Origin: Atopsyche davidsoni
Taxonomy: Eukaryota > Arthropoda > Insecta > Trichoptera > Hydrobiosidae
Direction of reading: 5' to 3'
Assembly: GCA_022113835.1 (NCBI GenBank)
Contig: JAILWY010000026.1
Location: forward strand, 14,349,001-14,413,000
Length of the DNA stretch: 64,000 bases
The notes beneath the pieces were generated by a model, which made no database searches, was not told the origin of the DNA, and was given only the letters and a program-made list of their open reading frames with translations. Positions within the stretch are counted from its first letter, which is position 1; the number at the start of each line of letters is the position of its first letter. Below are positions 58,858 through 64,000 of the stretch, in pieces. Both the position numbers and the translations under genes were made by a program.

Positions 58858-61576
58858 ATGCTGCTGGAGACGCTGCTGGGGATGGCGTGGCGCGCGGGGC
58901 CGGGCGCGTGGCTGGCGAGTCTGGTGGCGGCCGTGGCGGCTCGCTGGCTGCTGCGGCGCGCGCGCGAGTGGCGCTCGCTGCCGCCGGGCCCGTGGGGGCT
59001 GCCCGTGGCGGGTTACCTGGCCTTCATGTCGGCCGGCGCCAAGCACCGCCAGTACCTCGCGCTGGCCGCCCGCTACGGCCCGCTCTTCTGCGCGCGCCTC
59101 GGCAACCAGCTCACCGTGGTGCTCAGCGACTACCGCCTCATCCGCGACGCCTTCCGCCGCGAGGAGTTCACCGGGCGCCCGGACACCCCTATCATGCAGA
59201 CAATCGACGGCTTCGGTAAGTCAGTGTATGATTATTTGTGTTGTGGATTTGTCAGTCGACCTGATCCTACTTTGAATGAGCTCAAAACGTCTTCAACGAG
59301 AACAAAGTGTGTATTTACCTTTGGAATTTTGTAGTCTGTCAAAATAACAAATCGATTGTTAAGTTATTCATTTAACAATTGAAAAACTTTTTGTTTTTTC
59401 TGAAGCTAGTTAAATTTTGTTTAAATGTGTATTGAGTCCGGTCGCTTGTTTATTTATCATTAATTTCACATAAAAACTGTAAGATAATATACCATTTTAA
59501 ATGTAAACAAATCCAAAATCTGACCTGGTCAAATTGCAAAAAAAAAAAAAAAAAACTAAATTCCAAATCGTTTCAATTGTTTTGCATTATTAACCATAAA
59601 TTGCTTAATTAATTCTATTTTAAAAAAAGTTCACTGAAAAAAAATTATTATACATAAAATTGATAATGCAAAAAACAAATACGATGCTAAAATCTGGTAT
59701 TCCGAATAAACAAACATTTTTTGAATAATATATATATTCATATTATTAAAAAAAAATATATATATAGCAAAACGCTCATAGATGTTGATAGCCTCTTAAC
59801 CGATAGTCTATCTGCAGGAATCATCAACAGCAAAGGTGCCCTGTGGAAGGAACAGCGCAAGTTCCTGCACGACAAGCTGCGGCAGTTTGGCATGACGTTC
59901 ATGGGCCAAGGCCGACAGAAAATGGAGAAGAGAATCATGGTACGCGATAATTTCTATGTGATTTTTAATCGTTAATCGTTTAAACCTTGTCAAATTGTAT
60001 AGTTGACCGTTGACGTTTCTTTTAGTTGGAAGTTAACGACTTGCTTTCGGCGCTGAGCGAGAGCGCCGGCGCCGCAGTGGACCTCAGCCCCTTGCTGGCC
60101 GTATCCGTCAGCAACGTGATCTGCAACATCATGATGTCTGTGCGCTTCTCCCGGGACGACCCCCGCTTCGAGCGCTTCACGCGCCTCATCGAGGAGGGCA
60201 TGCGCCTCTTCGGCGAGCTCTGCACGGCAGAGTACATCCCCACCTGGCAGGTGCGTGCGGCACTCCTTCTCGACTCTCGGTCGACTCCTCTCGATTATTT
60301 TTTGTTTCGATCTCGCTAAAGCGCATTCGTTTCGTCTTTTGCAGTATCTACCTGGAAACGCGAGTACCAAAAATAAGATAAACAAGAACAAAGCCGACAT
60401 GTTCCAGTTTTACCAGGAGGTCATCGACGAGCACAAGAGCACGTTCGATCCGGACAACATCCGCGACCTTATCGACACGTACTTGGTCGAAATCCAAAAA
60501 GCCAAGGAGGAGGGGCGGGACGAGGAGCTCTACACCGGCAAGGACCACGGTGAGTCCCGTTCTTTTGAACAAATTGCATCTTGAAGTTTTTTTGTTTTCT
60601 TGAATAACCCCTGACTTTTTACTTTCTTTCACTTGCAGAGCAGCAAATCAAGCAGATTATCGGAGATTTGTTCTCCGCGGGAATGGAAACCATTAAGACC
60701 ACTCTGCTGTGGATGATGGTGTTCATGGTGCGCAATCCGGCTGCTATGCGACGCGTACAAGACGAATTAGATGCCGTGGTCGGCCGCGGCCGCCTGCCCC
60801 GCATGGACGACCTGCGCGCCCTGCCCGTCACGGAGACCACGATCCTCGAGTCCCTTCGCCGCTCCAGCATCGTGCCTTTGGCCACCACCCACACGCCCAC
60901 CAGGTACGTCTGCTTGATCGCTCTCGGCGGGTGAGACGGCGTCGCACCGACCGGGTGTCGGGGCGCGAGTCACTTGTGCCAATACAGCTGTGCCGCTTTT
61001 GTCATCGAATGGAATTCTACAATGCATCAAACGGTCGCCGCGCGTCACTCGCGCCCGCGGGCGTCCCGCGACCTCGAGCGACCCTGGCGGAAATTCTATC
61101 GATTTTATTTTTAAAAAATACAATCCCAAACTGAAAATTCACTCATTTTTTTCGATTGCAGGGATGTGAAGGTAAACGGCTATTTGATCCCGGCCGGCTG
61201 CCAGGTGGTGCCGCTCATCAACAGCGTGCACATGGACCCCACCCTGTGGGACCGCCCCGAGCTGTTCCGACCGGAGCGCTTCCTGGACGCGGAAGGCAAT
61301 ATTCACAAGCCGGAGTTCTTTATGCCCTTCGGAGTGGGACGGCGCATGTGCCTAGGCGACGTGCTCGCTCGCATGGAACTGTTCCTGTTCTTCGCGTCCA
61401 TTCTGCACTCGTTCCACGTGAGCTTGCCGGAGGGCGAGGCCGCGCCCTCGCTGGAGGGGAATGTGGGCGTGACGATAAGCCCCGACGCTTTCCGCCTGCG
61501 TCTCACTCCGCGGCCGCTGGCCCCCGCGCCGCCGCCGCCGCCCGCCGCCCTGCTGCGCAACGTGGGCGCCCACTGA
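58858..61576 (+). CDS. CYP18A1: Cytochrome P450 CYP18A1 (ecdysteroid 26-hydroxylase), 6 coding exons, 529 aa
   Basis: Coding exons: 58858-59215, 59818-59939, 60026-60250, 60345-60549, 60639-60903, 61162-61576; all in phase. The N-terminus is a hydrophobic membrane anchor followed by basic residues and the PPGPWGLP hinge of a microsomal P450. Motifs: I-helix AGMET (317-321), K-helix ExxR (E374-R377), PERF (429-432) and the heme loop FGVGRRMCLG with ligand C455. GIINSKGALWKEQRKFLHDK and LRQFGMTFMGQGRQ are typical of CYP18A1. From family knowledge the enzyme hydroxylates and oxidises C26 of ecdysteroids, inactivating 20-hydroxyecdysone at the endoplasmic reticulum. The first exon is extremely GC-rich and the C-terminus has an Ala/Pro-rich tail. 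Its convergent neighbour is CYP306A1, the usual insect arrangement. A different CYP2-clan member is possible but unlikely. Confidence 0.9.
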
Positions 61577-62197
61577 GCTGCCCTGCGGAGGGAGCACGGT
61601 ATGGACCGCACCGTTCCTACTACGTTTACGTTTAGGTTATGATTATTTATTTCGCGTCAGTGAGGAACGCGCGCGTTTGCTGAAGTCACGCATGTTCGCG
61701 TCATCCTGTCGATCGTTTGTCTGCGAAATCTAAAAAATTAACGGTTCGGATGCGAACCCCCCGGGAAGCGCTTATTTCTCATTGTCTAGAAGTCCTAGAC
61801 GATTCAGTAAATATGGTATTCGCCGATAAGAGAAAAACGCGTCGACATATATGTACAAAGATAGCTCAGCGTCAGTGAGAATAGATATACGACCGAAATA
61901 GTTTAAATAGTAATTTATTGGGAAGCGCAACGGCGTCGCGCCTTACCGGGGAACGCCTCGGACGCGGCTCCGGAGGCGCTGACGAAACTCGCTTCGGACT
62001 GCCGCCCTTTCGGCGGGTGCGCTCAACCGAAAAAAGTAGGTAGAACATATTCCTGTACAAAAATATATTTAAGTGTTATGATAATTTTCTCGATTAAGCG
62101 TATCGATTAAGAGAGGCTGTGCATAAAGTGTTCATAGTTTTAAGAAAAATCGGCATCGAGGCGGATCGCAGGGAACGGGGCGGCCGCCAGTCATCCT

Positions 62198-62221
62198 CGC
62201 CCCGCCCCGCCCCGCCCCGCC
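62198..62221 (+). repeat. (CCCCG)n pentanucleotide repeat in the CYP18A1 3' UTR
   Basis: About five copies of CCCCG between the CYP18A1 stop and its poly(A) signal. Confidence 0.85.
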
Positions 62222-62390
62222 AGGCGCCGCGACATTACCATGACAATCGAAAGAAAGCTTTAAAGGGACGAGACGTCCTCGCGCGGAGGGCGGTCGTGCA
62301 TTAGTTTAGTACGTGTAAGAGTGTGGAAGTTAACTTATCGGAGGTCTGTGGAGTGTATGTTTATAGTGTCGCGTGCACTGACAATATTTA

Positions 62391-62396
62391 AATAAA
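62391..62396 (+). terminator. CYP18A1 poly(A) signal
   Basis: AATAAA about 815 nt after the stop; I saw no earlier match on this strand in the 3' region. Cleavage would fall near 62405-62420. Confidence 0.6.
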
Positions 62397-62417
62397 AGAC
62401 TTGAATTATAAACGTGC

Positions 62418-62423
62418 TTTTAT
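62418..62423 (-). terminator. CYP306A1 poly(A) signal
   Basis: AATAAA on the minus strand, about 16 nt after the stop at 62439. It implies a very short 3' UTR with cleavage near 62395-62405, inside the CYP18A1 transcript end. Confidence 0.6.
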
Positions 62424-62438
62424 TTCCCCTCCATTATC

Positions 62439-63935
62439 CTACGTGTGAAGAGGCCGCACCTTGAGACGATAGGGCGGGGGAGCGAGAGTGAGTCCCATGA
62501 CCCCAGCCATATCGGGCGGGGGACCGTCCAGGGTCAATTGGTAGCGCCCCACCAGCCGAGCCCCCCACAGAAATAGCATGCTCCGCGCCAGCTCGTCTCC
62601 GGGGCACATGCGCTTACCTACACACAACACAACCTCATTACACACGAGGAAGAAGTTCATCCCGAAACACATACGAAGTTCAATCCTACGTTTGGTACAA
62701 ATGGTAGTTATGAGTCAGAAGACCTTACAAAAAACTGACCTGTTTGGAAAGGCATGAAGTGCGGCGGATTGAGCAGCTCGCCCGCGGGGCCCAGGAAGCG
62801 CGCGGGGCGGTAGGCGTGCGGCTCCGGCCAGGCCGCGGCGTCCGTGTGCAGCGCGTACTGCAGGGGGATGATCATGGTGCCGCGGGGGATCGTCCACTCG
62901 CCCAAGGCGGAGTCCTGACACACAGCAATCACAGAAAAATAATTAATCTACAAGACATTTTCATTCGATCAAATAAAACAACAAACTGTCGAGAAACGTT
63001 TTAATTTTACGATTCATCGGAATCGGATCCGGGACTGCACATTTTTCACATTTCTAAAGAATTCTTAAACTTACACGAACGAAATTTATTCAATTTAAAT
63101 TCTTAAATATTTTATTTGTCATAGATTTAAAAAAAAAATCGTACTCGTTATAAGTAAATTACATATGAAATAATTCAATTCACACGTCTCGTGTGAAAGC
63201 ATAAAGAGGTACTCGCACCGAACGAAAACGCAAAGAGTCTCACTTCTACACAGCCATGAGGGATTCCCACGGGCACCACGGGACGAAGGCGCTGGGCTTC
63301 GTGCAGAGCGGCCTTCGTGCGCGGCAGCCGGCTCTGGTCCTCCAGCAGGGGGGCGCGCTCCCCGCACTCGCTCTTCACCTCCGCTCGGACGATCTCCTGA
63401 AATGGAGCTCATTAGCGTTTGTTTGGTTTCCGATTTGTCATATCCAACCTCAGGATCACCGCTCACCTGCTCCTCGGGGTGCAGGGCCATGAAGAGCAGG
63501 AACCACGACAGGCTGACCATGGTGGTGTCGAGGCCGGCCCCGAACAGGTCGGCCAGCAGGAATAGGAGTTGCTTATCGCTGAGGCGCGCAGTCGCGGCCC
63601 CCTCGGGCGCCTCCATTCGACGCCGCTCCTGCTCTTCCAGGTAGCGGTCCAAGATGCAGTCCGAAGAGGAGGTGATCAACTCGTGAGGCTGGAAGTAGTG
63701 GCAGTCGGCAGCGGCGTCCCCCTGGATGGCGAGGTGCGCGCACTTCACGCGCTGGTCGGCGATCTCCGGGTGGGCGTCCATGTACGCGTTGTAGTCACCG
63801 TCGGGAATCTTCCCCTCGGCCGCCGCCTTTCTCAACTTCCTCCTGGTTTCGACGATGCTCTTGTGAATCTCGTGACTTTGAGACTGTCCGCTCACGATCG
63901 TGTCCATCGTCTTGTGAATCGACGGCATGAAAAAT
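62439..63935 (-). CDS. CYP306A1: Cytochrome P450 CYP306A1 (phantom, ecdysteroid 25-hydroxylase), 3' four exons
   Basis: Coding exons on the minus strand: 63935-63467, 63396-63244, 62914-62740, 62617-62439; the 5' part lies right of the window. Phases agree. Motifs: I-helix FGAGLDTT, K-helix ExxR as EAQR, YRPARF at the PERF position (a variant), and heme loop FQTGKRMCPG split by the last intron. These and the position next to CYP18A1 identify CYP306A1, the Halloween enzyme phantom. From family knowledge it hydroxylates ecdysteroid precursors at C25 in the prothoracic gland endoplasmic reticulum. Identification relies partly on synteny. The first exon seen also encodes an acidic, Arg-rich loop before the I-helix (EEQERRRMEAPEGA). 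Confidence 0.82.
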
Positions 63936-64000
63936 CTGCAAACGTGAGGCACAGTCGAACAGAATACAAAATGAAAGCTACCCCTTATAGATTTAATATG

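Noticed and set aside
58473..59219. 248- and 198-codon ORFs over the CYP18A1 promoter and first exon
   Set aside because: Other-frame shadows of the GC-rich P450 exon; they show no P450 motifs.
1..64000. CRISPR arrays, operons, riboswitches or other prokaryotic systems
   Set aside because: Spliced genes, poly(A) signals and animal gene families show eukaryotic nuclear DNA; the tandem repeats here have no spacer structure.

Overview
The window is a piece of an insect nuclear genome, most likely a moth or butterfly. The genes are intron-rich and use canonical GT-AG splice sites in AT-rich flanking DNA. They include the arthropod-type ZAD zinc-finger family, an insect troponin C with only EF-hands II and IV competent, and the neighbouring ecdysteroid P450 pair CYP18A1/CYP306A1 that is conserved in insects. 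The lepidopteran assignment is inference; no diagnostic lineage marker was computed. Exon boundaries below were set by hand from splice sites and codon phase, and every listed multi-exon CDS closes in frame.

Left part (1-10.8 kb): first coding exon of a PBK/TOPK-like kinase (minus, runs off the left edge); a 10-exon ZAD C2H2 zinc-finger gene (minus) with a solo-LTR-like insertion ending about 18 nt from a 3' splice site; and, divergently, a 10-exon NCKIPSD/SPIN90 homologue (plus). An open, phase-consistent segment in a shifted frame follows the SPIN90 stop.

Middle (10.8-44 kb): about 7 kb of AT-rich DNA; a troponin C gene (minus, 151 aa) whose start codon alone sits in the first exon; a possible unknown gene nested antisense in its large intron; a seven-unit repeat array directly upstream of the troponin C TATA box that alternates long and short units and carries CArG-type motifs; a 34-bp perfect hairpin; a decayed mariner-type element; and the 10-exon Hedgehog-pathway kinase gene fused/STK36 (plus) with a 768-bp piggyBac-derived element in intron 3.

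Right part (44-64 kb): a weakly supported three-exon unknown gene, a region of alternating AT-rich DNA and very GC-rich islands with simple repeats, then CYP18A1 (plus, complete, six coding exons, TATA promoter) and CYP306A1/phantom (minus, 3' part only). The two P450 genes converge tail to tail, and their poly(A) signals are placed so that the transcript ends probably overlap. From family knowledge, CYP306A1 makes the hormone precursor and CYP18A1 inactivates the hormone, so the right end is a synthesis/degradation gene pair for ecdysteroids.
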